From CAYSEW01 sp964430245 (GTDB lineage: Bacteria > Bacteroidota > Bacteroidia > Flavobacteriales_D > Parvicellaceae), in assembly GCA_964430245.1 (NCBI GenBank), contig CAYSEW010000002.1:62001-126000 (forward strand): a stretch of 64,000 bases of DNA. The letters are read 5' to 3'. The position numbers were made by a program, and so were the translations under genes. The notes under the pieces are model-generated. The model saw nothing but the letters and a program-made list of their open reading frames with translations, did not search any database and was not told the origin of the DNA. Every line of letters begins with the position of its first letter. Position 1 is the stretch's first letter. Positions 44,779 through 54,257 of the stretch are shown one piece after another.

Positions 44779-45126
44779 ATGAATAATTACGAAACTGTTT
44801 TCATTTTAACTCCCGTTTTGTCTGAAAAACAGACAAAGGAAGCAGTCGAAAAATTCAAAAAGTCATTAAAGAATTGTGGTGCTGAAATAAAATTTGAGGA
44901 ATCATGGGGCTTAAAAAAATTAGCCTATCCTATCCAAAAAAAGACCACAGGTTTTTACTTCTTATTTGAGTTCGAAGCTGCCGGAGATACTGTAAGTAAA
45001 ATTGAAGTCGAATTTAAAAGAGATGAGCGAGTAATGAGATTCTTAACCATGAAAATGGACAAAGATCATCTTGCTTATGCTGAAAAAAGAAGAAGCAAAA
45101 ATGCAGAAATCACTGCTAAAGCTTAG
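44779..45126 (+). CDS. rpsF: 30S ribosomal protein bS6
   Basis: 115 aa. MNNYETVFILTPVLSEKQ is the standard bS6 start; WGLKKLAYPIQKKTTGFYFLFEF and VEFKRDERVMRFLTMKMD follow. bS6 forms a heterodimer with bS18 on the 30S platform. First gene of the rpsF-rpsR-rplI operon. No Shine-Dalgarno is visible before its ATG, as expected for the phylum. Confidence 0.97.
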   Translation: MNNYETVFILTPVLSEKQTKEAVEKFKKSLKNCGAEIKFEESWGLKKLAYPIQKKTTGFYFLFEFEAAGDTVSKIEVEFKRDERVMRFLTMKMDKDHLAYAEKRRSKNAEITAKA

Positions 45127-45148
45127 TATAAACTAAAAAATTTAAAAA

Positions 45149-45418
45149 ATGGCTGATAAAAATTCAGAAATTAGATATCTAAATCCGATTAATATTGAAG
45201 TAACTAAAACTAAGTATTGTCGGTTTAAAAAATCAGGAATTAAATTCATTGATTATAAAGATCCAAAATTCCTTATAAAATTTATTAATGAACAAGGTAA
45301 ATTACTGCCTAGAAGATTAACAGGTACTTCTGCAAAATATCAGAAAAAGGTATCACAAGCAGTTAAACGTGCACGTCATCTTGCTATTTTACCATATGTT
45401 GCTGACCAATTAAAATAA
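45149..45418 (+). CDS. rpsR: 30S ribosomal protein bS18
   Basis: 89 aa. KYCRFKKSGIKFIDYKDPKFLIKFINE, KLLPRRLTGTSAKYQKKVSQAVKRARHLAILPY are diagnostic. Partner of bS6; in Bacteroidota bS18, with bS6 and bS21, holds the 3' end of 16S rRNA. No Shine-Dalgarno upstream; its own stop codon overlaps the strong one of rplI. Confidence 0.97.
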   Translation: MADKNSEIRYLNPINIEVTKTKYCRFKKSGIKFIDYKDPKFLIKFINEQGKLLPRRLTGTSAKYQKKVSQAVKRARHLAILPYVADQLK

Positions 45419-45423
45419 GGAGG
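45417..45423 (+). promoter_or_regulatory. Strong Shine-Dalgarno of rplI
   Basis: AAGGAGG, seven bases able to pair with the 16S tail CCTCCTT, ending 7 bases before the rplI ATG and overlapping the rpsR stop. It contrasts with rpsF and rpsR in the same message, which have none. Confidence 0.75.
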
Positions 45424-45430
45424 AATAATC

Positions 45431-45877
45431 ATGGATGTATTATTAAAGAAAAAAGTTGATTCTCTAGGAGATGAAAACGAAATAGTATCTGTAAAAAATG
45501 GTTATGGGAGAAATTATTTAATCCCTAAAGGTATTGCTATTCTTGCTACTGATTCAATAAAGAAAATGCATGCTGAAAATCAAAAACAGAGAGCTCATAA
45601 AGAAGTTAAAATAAAAGAAGAAGCAGAAAAACTTGCTAAGTCTATTAAATCCTCAAAAATAAAAGTAGCTGCTAAGGTGGGTGAAAAAGGAAAGATCTTT
45701 GGATCAATCACCAACATTCAGCTTACAGATGCAATAAAAGAAGCTGGATTTGAAATTGATAGAAAAAACATCAATATAGTTGAAAAGAACATCAAATCTA
45801 TTGGTAAATATTCTGCAGATATTAAAATTCATAAAGACATTACAGTAAATATTGAATTTGAAGTAGCTGAAGGTTAA
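45431..45877 (+). CDS. rplI: 50S ribosomal protein bL9
   Basis: 148 aa. VLLKKKVDSLGDENEIVSVKNGYGRNYLIPKGIA is the conserved N-domain, a long charged helix follows (about 45-75), and the C-domain has KVGEKGKIFGSITNIQLTDAI. Third gene of the operon, 12 bases after rpsR, with an unusually strong ribosome binding site for this phylum. A terminator follows 25 bases after its stop. Confidence 0.97.
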   Translation: MDVLLKKKVDSLGDENEIVSVKNGYGRNYLIPKGIAILATDSIKKMHAENQKQRAHKEVKIKEEAEKLAKSIKSSKIKVAAKVGEKGKIFGSITNIQLTDAIKEAGFEIDRKNINIVEKNIKSIGKYSADIKIHKDITVNIEFEVAEG

Positions 45878-45902
45878 ATACTCTACTAAATTTATTTATC
45901 GC

Positions 45903-45928
45903 AAAAAGCCCGTTTATCGGGCTTTTTT
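45903..45928 (+). terminator. Rho-independent terminator after rplI
   Basis: AAAAAGCCCG, loop TTTAT, CGGGCTTTTTT. The A-rich left side makes it usable for both converging transcripts; the stop of the CotH-like gene on the minus strand lies inside it. Confidence 0.85.
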
Positions 45929-47794
45929 CATTTTCAAGAATATATAAATAAGGAAAAACAATCCTAAAAAGAGAAATAAATAACCTATATACAAGAGCCA
46001 TTCATCTACAGTCAAACCAAAAAAATCATTATTCTCTTGGCTACGTTTATCTTTATTTTGTTGTATTAAAACTTCAGGAATTACACATTCATAAACAGGA
46101 TAAAGGTTAAATACTGTATCGGCAGCAACTAATTTTATTCTATTAGAATCTCCATCTGACCAACTTATAAATTGATGACAACCATCATCCAAAGCCTCTA
46201 TATTAAATTCAAAACCTTTTAAATATTGCCCCTTAAATGGCAGGCATATTGGATAATTTTCATTTATACTAACCTTTCCATTATCATTATTGATTTCCAT
46301 TTCTATCCATCCCTCTGGAGCTAATAGACGAACTAGTTCTGATTTCACAAACTTATCTCTCATCCTAGCAAAAGTTCTTAGTTTATCAACTTCAATCAAC
46401 CATTTTTTTTCAGTCTTTGGAACTCTTTTTAAATGAGGAATTATCTTTTCTCCTGGTCTAGGCAATTCATTGATATAAATTGACTGCAGGTGATCTATAG
46501 ATTTTATAATAGAATCTTTATGTAAAGAAGTATTTAATAGATGTGCATATTGAATTAAAAATTCACTTTTAAAATCTTCATTACTCATTAATTTTCTTAA
46601 ATAACGTGTGCTCCATGGTGGATTATACCAATACTCACCAGCATTGCTTAAAGAATGAGCTAAAAATTTCCTGCTTGCATATCTATAACCATGATCAGTA
46701 TCGTATAGGATCATTCTAAATTTCTTATCTCCCTGATTTGAATTCCAATAACGAATATTACCCCTAGAGTCTGAGTTATTTATATATAGCTGAAAGATCC
46801 TAAAATTGATATAATTACGGATATCTAAAAATTCATTAACCTTTACATAATTAGCACTATCCATTTTTTTCAACCTCAAGAACCAATTATACATATCCAT
46901 ATAATCTTTTCTATTACCATGTTGAGGGATCCATTTTCCTTTTACAATAGAAACACTGTCTTTATTAAATCCTTTATTGTACTTTAAATAGTGCTCATTG
47001 ATCTTTTCTCTTAAATTGTAAACACCCCAATAATCACTATTAATAAAAAGATGAATTGGCTGAAAAGACATATGGTCAATTTCTAAATTCCTAACTAGAT
47101 AGGCACTAAAAACATCCTTAAACCTTGTGCCATTAAAATCATTTCCTGATGATCTTATAACAAGATGCTTATGCTTGTCTAACTTTTTTAACTTAAAAAA
47201 TTGATAATTAAATACATTAGACCCATATTCAGACCTAGCAATTATCTTAAAAGATTTATCTTGATATCTTCTAGTTGATTCCCCGAATAGCTTTATTCCA
47301 CAATCCTGTTGTATTGACAAACTATCATCATCTAAATAAATTAAGTGAACTGGTTTTTCCCAGTTTTTGTACCAATTAGAATTTTTTAAAACCCCAGCTG
47401 AATCTAAATAAGCATGAGCTCCTTTTACATAAATCCCCTTCTCTGAATCCCATAAATCTGCAGGATCAACAGCAATATGAACAACTGGCAATTCCTTGTT
47501 AAAATTCATCAGATAAAACCGATTGATAATAGTATCCTTTTTTGTACCATTAAAAACTGGTTTTATCCTTACAATCGAAGTTTTAGAAATTATCAATGAA
47601 TCTTTCCATCTTTTAGAATTACGACCAGGTATTGAACCATCCAAAGAGTAATATAACTTTTTAAAATCTCCTCTTATTTTTAATATTAAAGTGTCAATGT
47701 ATTTCCCGGATTCATGACTAACTTGAATAGGAGTCTGAGATCTAATAGAGACTGATATTAATAATAGTAAAAATACTACCTTGGTCTTAATCAT
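45914..47794 (-). CDS. CotH-kinase family protein, membrane-anchored
   Basis: About 626 aa from ATG 47794 (IKTKVVFLLLLISVSIRSQ signal peptide). Residues 25-95 resemble a chitobiase C-terminal-type domain (LYYSLDGSIPGRNSKRW). The CotH kinase-like domain spans about 100-470: KLFGESTRRYQDKSFKI, VIRSSGNDFNGTRFKDVFSA, NSDYWGVYNLREKIN and the metal-binding ILYDTDHGY. After a beta domain there is one C-terminal membrane helix (LLYIGYLFLFLGLFFLIYIFL) and a basic tail. CotH-like proteins phosphorylate proteins; here the domain should face outward from the cytoplasm. The target is unknown. Confidence 0.78.
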   Translation of the reverse strand: MIKTKVVFLLLLISVSIRSQTPIQVSHESGKYIDTLILKIRGDFKKLYYSLDGSIPGRNSKRWKDSLIISKTSIVRIKPVFNGTKKDTIINRFYLMNFNKELPVVHIAVDPADLWDSEKGIYVKGAHAYLDSAGVLKNSNWYKNWEKPVHLIYLDDDSLSIQQDCGIKLFGESTRRYQDKSFKIIARSEYGSNVFNYQFFKLKKLDKHKHLVIRSSGNDFNGTRFKDVFSAYLVRNLEIDHMSFQPIHLFINSDYWGVYNLREKINEHYLKYNKGFNKDSVSIVKGKWIPQHGNRKDYMDMYNWFLRLKKMDSANYVKVNEFLDIRNYINFRIFQLYINNSDSRGNIRYWNSNQGDKKFRMILYDTDHGYRYASRKFLAHSLSNAGEYWYNPPWSTRYLRKLMSNEDFKSEFLIQYAHLLNTSLHKDSIIKSIDHLQSIYINELPRPGEKIIPHLKRVPKTEKKWLIEVDKLRTFARMRDKFVKSELVRLLAPEGWIEMEINNDNGKVSINENYPICLPFKGQYLKGFEFNIEALDDGCHQFISWSDGDSNRIKLVAADTVFNLYPVYECVIPEVLIQQNKDKRSQENNDFFGLTVDEWLLYIGYLFLFLGLFFLIYIFLKMKKAR

Positions 47795-47996
47795 AAAAGG
47801 CAAGTTATAAAATTGTAAATCTAAAAGAATGAGTAGGTTTTTAATTTATGAATAAATTATTTTTAATATGTATTCCAAAAAATTTAATAATTTCAATTAA
47901 ATATAATTTAGAGATTTAATATGATCAAAAAGCATTTGTGATTTTTCATTTTTTTGACGAATATCCTTTTAAATTTACATTCCAAATTAATTTCAC

Positions 47997-49178
47997 ATGA
48001 AAATACGACATGTTCTAATAATTGTTTCTAGCATTATATTAATGATAATCATCTATTATATTGGTTATTACTCTTATAAAATGGGAATTGATTATGGAGT
48101 ACAAAATGCTGAAGATATCAGGAAGGAAAAAGAAATCAAAGCTGAAAAAGACACCATCGGACCAAAATACGTTAAAACAGCATTAATCAACAATCAAACC
48201 AGACCTTTAACTATTTCTAGCTTCGGAAGAGTCACATCCTCTTCTAATATAAATATATCTTCAGAAGTTCAGGGAAAACTTTCTAGTAATATTTCATTAA
48301 AAAAAGGAACAGAATTTACAAAAGGTCAACTTATTGTTAAAATCGATGATAAAGATGCACAGCTTGCAATAAAGGCTAGAAAAAGTAACTATTTAAATAT
48401 TATTTCATTAAGCATGCCTGATTTAATCGTTGACTTTCCTGATGAATATGAAAAATGGTCTGCTTTTTTCAATTCCATACAAGTAGAAAAAAACCTACCC
48501 AGCTTCCCTGATTTTGTTAATTCTAAAGAAAAGAACTTTATTATATCTAGGAATATTCTTTCGGAATATTACAATATAAAAAGTGACGAAGAAAGACTAA
48601 AAAAATACAATATTACAGCCCCTTTTGAAGGAACTATCATAGAAGCATATACAGATGAAGGAGCTATCGTTAATCCTGGGACCCCAATCATTAAAATAAT
48701 AAGAAAAGGTAAATTAGAAATAGAGATTCCTATTCCTGTTCAAAACAAAAGCTTCGTTAAAATTGGTAATAAAGTACAATTATCAGAAAACAATGAAAAG
48801 TTTGAAGGATCAATTTCAAGGATAGGTGAATTTGTAAACTCAAATACTCAAAATCTATCAGTTTATGTAACTATAAATAACGAAATAGGAAAAATACTAT
48901 ATGATGGTATGTTCATGGATGCAATCATTATTTGTGAAGGTGTTGAAAATGTTGCTGAAATTCCAAGAAGGGCAATTTTTAATAAAAATTCTATTTATAC
49001 AGTTAATAATAACCTGCGATTAATCCCTACTCAAATCGACATTGTGGTAACAAAAGAAAAATCTTTTATTGTTAAAGGGCTTTCAGATTCTACAATAATT
49101 GTCATTGAGCCTATCATCAATGCAAAAGACAGTATGGAGGTTAGTATTCAACTGGATGAAACTATTACAAATCCTTAG
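47997..49178 (+). CDS. RND efflux periplasmic adaptor
   Basis: 393-aa membrane fusion protein. N-terminal membrane anchor (LIIVSSIILMIIIYYIGYYSY), lipoyl/barrel-sandwich segments SSNINISSEVQGKLSSNISLKKGTEFTKGQLIVKIDD and YNITAPFEGTIIEAYTDEGAIVNPGTPIIKI, then beta-barrel and membrane-proximal domains. The alpha-hairpin between lipoyl halves is short. First gene of an adaptor-pump-TolC operon; pump follows after 5 bases. Exported compounds unknown. Confidence 0.88.
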   Translation: MKIRHVLIIVSSIILMIIIYYIGYYSYKMGIDYGVQNAEDIRKEKEIKAEKDTIGPKYVKTALINNQTRPLTISSFGRVTSSSNINISSEVQGKLSSNISLKKGTEFTKGQLIVKIDDKDAQLAIKARKSNYLNIISLSMPDLIVDFPDEYEKWSAFFNSIQVEKNLPSFPDFVNSKEKNFIISRNILSEYYNIKSDEERLKKYNITAPFEGTIIEAYTDEGAIVNPGTPIIKIIRKGKLEIEIPIPVQNKSFVKIGNKVQLSENNEKFEGSISRIGEFVNSNTQNLSVYVTINNEIGKILYDGMFMDAIIICEGVENVAEIPRRAIFNKNSIYTVNNNLRLIPTQIDIVVTKEKSFIVKGLSDSTIIVIEPIINAKDSMEVSIQLDETITNP

Positions 49179-49183
49179 TTATT

Positions 49184-52100
49184 ATGAAAAAAGTAATTGA
49201 GTATTTTATAAAATATCCAATATGGGCCAATGCCATTATAATTGTCACTGCTATTTCTGGTATTTTATCCCTCTTTTTAATGCCTCATTCTTTTTTCCCA
49301 GAACTAACTCCAAATGAGGTTTATATTAATGTGTCTTATCCTGGCGCATCTCCAGAAGAAATAGAAAAAGGGATTACCACTAAAGTAGAACAATCCTTGA
49401 ATGGAATTCAAGGAGTTAAAGAGGTAACTTCTAAGTCTTCAGAAAATTTATCAAGAATAACTATCGAAAGCTATGATGGATATGATATTGACATCTTATT
49501 ACAAGATGTCAAAAATGCTGTAGATGGAATTTATTCTTTTCCTCAAGGAGCTGAAAAACCAATTGTTTTTGCTCAAAAGTCTAGAGGAATGGGAGGAATG
49601 AGCCAAGTGGTCGGCTTCTATTCCTTATCAGGACCTGATGACTTATGGGAATTAAAAACAATGGCTGATAAAATAGAGCAGGAATTGCTTAATAGTAAAG
49701 AAGTAAGTCAAATAGATGTAATAGGATATCCACCAATTATTATTGCCATTGATATTAGAGAAAATGATTTATTAAGGTATGGATTAACTTTTGACCAAGT
49801 ATCAAATGCCATAAAAGTAAGCAACATAGATCTTTCTGGAGGAAGTGTAAAAACTGAAGAAGAAGAAATCATTATCCGTTCTATGAACAGATCTACCGAT
49901 CCAGAAAAAATAGAAAGTATTATCATAAAAGCACTCCCTAACGGAGATCTAATTACACTAAATGAAATAGCAGATGTAGCCTTAGACTTTTCTGAAATAC
50001 CTTTAAAAGGATATCTAGATGGAAAAAGAAGTGTCAGTTTCATTGTAAAAAAAACTACTGATGAAGATTTAAACAATATTGCAAATTTCATGAATGGTTA
50101 TATTGATGAATTCAATAAAGAAAATGACGAGTATGTCATGACTAGCCTTTTTCAATTTGCCGACCTACTAGACCAAAGAATCAATCTGCTATCTAAAAAC
50201 CTTATCATTGGATTGGCTCTTGTTTGTTTAGTTCTAGGTCTTTTTCTCAGTCTACGATTGTCATTATGGGTAGCATTTGGAATCCCTTTCTCCTTCATTG
50301 GGATGCTTTCATTTGGAATTATCTATGGAATGACCATCAACATGGTTACTTTGTTTGGAATGATACTGGTTGTTGGAATTCTAGTGGATGATGGAATTGT
50401 TATTGCTGAAAACATTTATGCGCATTTTGAAAAAGGAAAATCTCCCATGAGAGCTGCTCTAGATGGGACAATGGAAGTAAAAAATGCAGTAATCACTTCT
50501 GTTTTAACAACAGTATTTGCCTTTTCTACACTTCTATTTGTTGGTGGAGAAATGGAAATGATGGAAGAAATGGCTTTCTGTGTAATTGTTTGTCTTCTTT
50601 TTTCATTAGTAGAAGCTTTTTTGATACTACCTTCTCACCTTTCAAGCAAAAAAATATTAAACAGAAAAAAGAGTGGTATTTCTTATATAGTTCGTGGAAA
50701 AATAAATTATTTCATTGACCTTATTAGAGATTGGTATAAAACGGTTTTATCCATGATCATTAAAAGATATAGATGGCATGTATGGACTCCACTTTTATTT
50801 ATAGCCTTGGTCATTTTCCTATTACGGATAGAAGTCATCAAATGGACCTATTTTCCAAGCATCCCATTTGATAGTCTTCTTATAGAATTTGCATATAAAC
50901 CTGGAGAAAGAGAATTCAGAACCGAAAACTTCGTAGCTTACTGTGATTCAATCGTTAAAGATTATAATAAGGAGCTTACAGAAAAATATAATGATACGCT
51001 AATTACATATATTGCTATAAGTGTTGGCAGTACAGAAAACATGGGAGAATCTGGAAGTCATGTTGGATCAGTTAGATTATCTATTAAAGAAAATGAGCTA
51101 ATAAGTACTGTAGACATGGCCAATGAAATTAAAAGTAGAATTCATCCTGACTCAGTAAAACAACTTGAGAAATTCACAGTTGGAGGTCAGCAGAGATTTG
51201 GCAAGTCTGTTTCCATCTCTCTTCAAAGTGATAATTCTGAAAAGCTTGAAAGTGCAGCTAATTGGATAAAAGATAAAATAGCTGAATTCCCTGAAGTTAA
51301 AAGTGCTTTAGATAATGGAGGAATAGGAAATAGAGAAATACACCTAAAATTAAAAGCAAAGGCACATCATTTAGGATTAAATCAATTTTTCATTCTTAAT
51401 CAGATAAGACAAGGTTTTTTTGGTCAAGAAGTACAACGATTAATTTTAGGAAGAGATGAGGTTAAAGTCTGGTTAAGGTATCCTTATAACGATAGAAATT
51501 CAATGGGAGCATTAGATATGGCAAGGATTAAAACTGGAAATGGACAAGAATTTCCTTTAAATGAATTAGCTGATTATGAAATCAAGAGAGGAAAAGTAAA
51601 GGTCAACCATATTGATGGGAAAAAAGAAATAAGAGTAGATGCCAATCTTTTTGATGCCGAACTTGCAGGTCAGGTAAATGAAAAGATAAACAGACAACTT
51701 CTATCAAATATGGGGAATTTATTTCCAGAAGTAAATTACCAAATAAAAGGACAAGCTGAAAGAGCAGCTGATTCAGGTCAAAGACTTAGTATTGCATTTA
51801 TGATCAGTATTATTTTAATCATGATTACGATCTCTCTAAATTTCAAGTCCTTTTATCAATCTAGATTGATCCTCATGGTAGTTCCAATTGGGATTTTTAG
51901 TGCTCTTTTAGGTCATGGAATTGTTGGGAAACCATTTTCTGTCTTAAGTATTTGGGGAGTTGTAGCATTGATAGGGATTCTAGTTAATGATGCGGTTGTT
52001 ATGCTAGATCAGTTTAATAGAAATTTAATAAAAGGAGAAAACATAAATAATGCTGTTATAAATGCAGGAAGATCAAGATTTAGAGCAATTATTTTAACAA

Positions 52101-52372
52101 CAATAACTACAGTAGCTGGTCTTTACCCTTTAATTATGGAAACCAGCTTTCAAGCTCAATTTTTAATTCCAATGGCTATTTCTGTTGCCTATGGAGTATT
52201 ATTCGGAACCATTATTATTTTATTTTACTTCCCGCCATTAATTTTATATTTTAATGACATAAGAAGAACAAGGTGGTGGCTTTGGAGGGGCGGTCCTGAA
52301 GCACCTTCAAAAATAGAGGTTGAGCCTATTACAAAAAACTTAAAAAGATCACAAGAATTTATAGAATCATAA
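49184..52372 (+). CDS. RND family efflux pump
   Basis: 1062-aa AcrB-type inner-membrane transporter. N-terminal helix (IWANAIIIVTAISGILSLF), PN1-type loop EVYINVSYPGASPEEIEKGITTKVEQ, the proton-relay Asp pair in helix 4 (GILVDDGIVIAENIYAHF near residue 400), and helix 10 with LVNDAVVMLDQFNR near 935. The two 6-helix halves and two large periplasmic loops are complete. Belongs to the hydrophobe/amphiphile branch by length and motifs. Its stop abuts the ATG of the TolC-like gene. Confidence 0.92.
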   Translation: MKKVIEYFIKYPIWANAIIIVTAISGILSLFLMPHSFFPELTPNEVYINVSYPGASPEEIEKGITTKVEQSLNGIQGVKEVTSKSSENLSRITIESYDGYDIDILLQDVKNAVDGIYSFPQGAEKPIVFAQKSRGMGGMSQVVGFYSLSGPDDLWELKTMADKIEQELLNSKEVSQIDVIGYPPIIIAIDIRENDLLRYGLTFDQVSNAIKVSNIDLSGGSVKTEEEEIIIRSMNRSTDPEKIESIIIKALPNGDLITLNEIADVALDFSEIPLKGYLDGKRSVSFIVKKTTDEDLNNIANFMNGYIDEFNKENDEYVMTSLFQFADLLDQRINLLSKNLIIGLALVCLVLGLFLSLRLSLWVAFGIPFSFIGMLSFGIIYGMTINMVTLFGMILVVGILVDDGIVIAENIYAHFEKGKSPMRAALDGTMEVKNAVITSVLTTVFAFSTLLFVGGEMEMMEEMAFCVIVCLLFSLVEAFLILPSHLSSKKILNRKKSGISYIVRGKINYFIDLIRDWYKTVLSMIIKRYRWHVWTPLLFIALVIFLLRIEVIKWTYFPSIPFDSLLIEFAYKPGEREFRTENFVAYCDSIVKDYNKELTEKYNDTLITYIAISVGSTENMGESGSHVGSVRLSIKENELISTVDMANEIKSRIHPDSVKQLEKFTVGGQQRFGKSVSISLQSDNSEKLESAANWIKDKIAEFPEVKSALDNGGIGNREIHLKLKAKAHHLGLNQFFILNQIRQGFFGQEVQRLILGRDEVKVWLRYPYNDRNSMGALDMARIKTGNGQEFPLNELADYEIKRGKVKVNHIDGKKEIRVDANLFDAELAGQVNEKINRQLLSNMGNLFPEVNYQIKGQAERAADSGQRLSIAFMISIILIMITISLNFKSFYQSRLILMVVPIGIFSALLGHGIVGKPFSVLSIWGVVALIGILVNDAVVMLDQFNRNLIKGENINNAVINAGRSRFRAIILTTITTVAGLYPLIMETSFQAQFLIPMAISVAYGVLFGTIIILFYFPPLILYFNDIRRTRWWLWRGGPEAPSKIEVEPITKNLKRSQEFIES

Positions 52373-53710
52373 ATGAAAAAATCTATTTCCATATTACTTT
52401 TCATAGTTCCTTTAATAATTATTTCCCAGGATTCACTTTCAATTAAAGATGCTATTGAATTAGGATTAAAAAATAATTTTGACATTCTTTTAATTAAGAA
52501 AAAGGTAAGTATAGATTCAGTCTTTAACACATGGGGTGAGGCCGGAAGATACCCTACTATTAACCTGAATATAGCTCAAAACAATACCATTTCTGATCAG
52601 AGCAATAACCCTACTGCTTTTATCATCAAAAACATATCCAATTCATTGGATGGTGGTGTCGGACTCAACTGGACAGTATTTAACGGTTTTAGTGTAAGAG
52701 CCAATAAGATTAAGCTGGAACAGCTTCAGGCTCAAAGTGAGGGTAATGTTGCTTTATTAATCGAAAACACCATACATGGAATCGTGCTTTCTTATTATCA
52801 AATTAAACTTCAAAGAGATCAATTATCCTTATTAAAAAACATCTTAGAATTATCTAGAAAAAAATATCAGTTTCAAAAAAGAAAAAATGAAATGGGTTTA
52901 GGTGTAACAATAGACCTGTTACAATTTGAAAATGCCTATTTACAAGACAGCTCTAACTTAATTCTTCAAGAATTAAATTATAAAAATGCTGTTAGGAATT
53001 TAAATATGATAATGGGTATAGAAATCGATCGTCAATGGACATTTATTTCTAACATCACTCCACCCAGTAAATTTTACAAGCTTGAAGATCTTCAACAAAA
53101 AATGCTTTCAAGTAATAGTAACATTAAAAACCAATATTTAAACATCTCATTGATCAAGCAGGATATTCAATTAGCAAAAGCAACGTTTTATCCTATAGTT
53201 TCATTCAATGCTGGAAGTAATTTTAATGCAAGTCGATTTAATGCAACATTTAATCCAGCATTTCCAGTTCCAGGTGGCCCTCAAGAAGGCAAAGCAAATG
53301 GACTCAATTACTATGGGAATTTCACATTGAACTTTAGGATTTTTGATGGCGGGAAAGTAAGGAGAGGTATACAAGCCCTTAAAATTCAAGAGGAAGTAAA
53401 TATGATTGAAAAAAATCAATTAGAAAAACAGCTTACACAAGAGCTATACAATACTTACGATAGCTATCAAACAAGAATAAAAATCTTTGAAATCAATAAA
53501 AGAGCATTTCAGGTAGCAGAAAAAAACTTCAGGATTGCAGAACTTAAAGAAAACAGTGGACTAATCAATTCCTTCACATTAAGAGATATAGAAATGGCAT
53601 ACCTATCTGCAGGAATAGCTTTATTTCAATCGTCTTATAATCTAATAGAAAGCAATGCCACATTAACCAAGTTAACTGGAGGTATAATACAAGAATTTGG
53701 CATAGAATAG
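52373..53710 (+). CDS. TolC-family outer membrane efflux protein
   Basis: 445 aa. Signal peptide (SISILLFIVPLIIISQ), then the OEP repeat: SLSIKDAIELGLKNNFDILLIKKKV, coiled-coil helices with KNAVRNLNMIMGI, and the second copy from about residue 245 with YPIVSFNAGSNF and the barrel GNFTLNFRIFDGG. Forms the outer-membrane duct for the upstream RND pump. It starts on the base after the pump stop. Confidence 0.88.
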   Translation: MKKSISILLFIVPLIIISQDSLSIKDAIELGLKNNFDILLIKKKVSIDSVFNTWGEAGRYPTINLNIAQNNTISDQSNNPTAFIIKNISNSLDGGVGLNWTVFNGFSVRANKIKLEQLQAQSEGNVALLIENTIHGIVLSYYQIKLQRDQLSLLKNILELSRKKYQFQKRKNEMGLGVTIDLLQFENAYLQDSSNLILQELNYKNAVRNLNMIMGIEIDRQWTFISNITPPSKFYKLEDLQQKMLSSNSNIKNQYLNISLIKQDIQLAKATFYPIVSFNAGSNFNASRFNATFNPAFPVPGGPQEGKANGLNYYGNFTLNFRIFDGGKVRRGIQALKIQEEVNMIEKNQLEKQLTQELYNTYDSYQTRIKIFEINKRAFQVAEKNFRIAELKENSGLINSFTLRDIEMAYLSAGIALFQSSYNLIESNATLTKLTGGIIQEFGIE

Positions 53711-53770
53711 CACACATTAAATCAGGTGCTGTTTTTATTTTAAATATTTCTAATTAATTCATAAAAATAG

Positions 53771-53782
53771 TATGCTTGCATA
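53771..53782. promoter_or_regulatory. Palindrome upstream of marR, possible operator
   Basis: TATGC-TT-GCATA, a perfect five-base-arm palindrome about 40 bases before the marR ATG. A weak -7-like TATATTCG (53793-53800) lies just downstream, so a bound regulator would block the promoter. Confidence 0.35.
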
Positions 53783-53821
53783 ACTTTTTTTTTATATTCG
53801 TGAAAATTTAGAATTGACGAT

Positions 53822-54256
53822 ATGCGACCAGAAGAAACGATAGACTTTCATATTAGATGGGCATGGTATAATATATCAAGAATGTATAATTTAAAAGCAA
53901 ATGAATTTGGAGGAAGTATGGCTACTGGATATGTACTTTTAAATATTGATAAAGAAGGTACCCCATCAACAAAATTAGCACCTAAAATGGGGATGGAACC
54001 ACGAAGTCTTACTAGAATGATAAAAACGCTAGAAGAAAATGGGTTAATTGAAAAGAAATCGGATAATCTAGATAAAAGATTGGTTAAATTATTTCTGACT
54101 AACAAAGGAAAGAAAGTTAGATCACAGGCAAAAGAAATTGTATTGTCATTTAATAAAAAAGTTCATGAAGAGATCAACGAAGAGGACTTGAATAAATGCT
54201 TTTCAGTTCTTACTAAACTGAATAACTTAATAGACAGAAACAACATATTCAATTAA
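53822..54256 (+). CDS. MarR family regulator of beta-oxidation genes
   Basis: 144-aa winged-helix repressor type protein. The helix-turn-helix lies around residues 55-80 (STKLAPKMGMEPRSLTRMIKTLEENGLIEKK) and the wing DNLDKRLVKLFLTNKG follows. The stop is one base before fadN, so it is the first gene of the beta-oxidation operon and most likely controls it, perhaps in response to acyl-CoA. The palindrome 40 bases upstream is a candidate site for autoregulation. Confidence 0.85.
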   Translation: MRPEETIDFHIRWAWYNISRMYNLKANEFGGSMATGYVLLNIDKEGTPSTKLAPKMGMEPRSLTRMIKTLEENGLIEKKSDNLDKRLVKLFLTNKGKKVRSQAKEIVLSFNKKVHEEINEEDLNKCFSVLTKLNNLIDRNNIFN

Positions 54257-54257
54257 A

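Noticed and set aside
47840..47915. Short frame MNKLFLIC... in the gap before the efflux operon
   Set aside because: Only 23 codons, AT-driven, no supporting feature.
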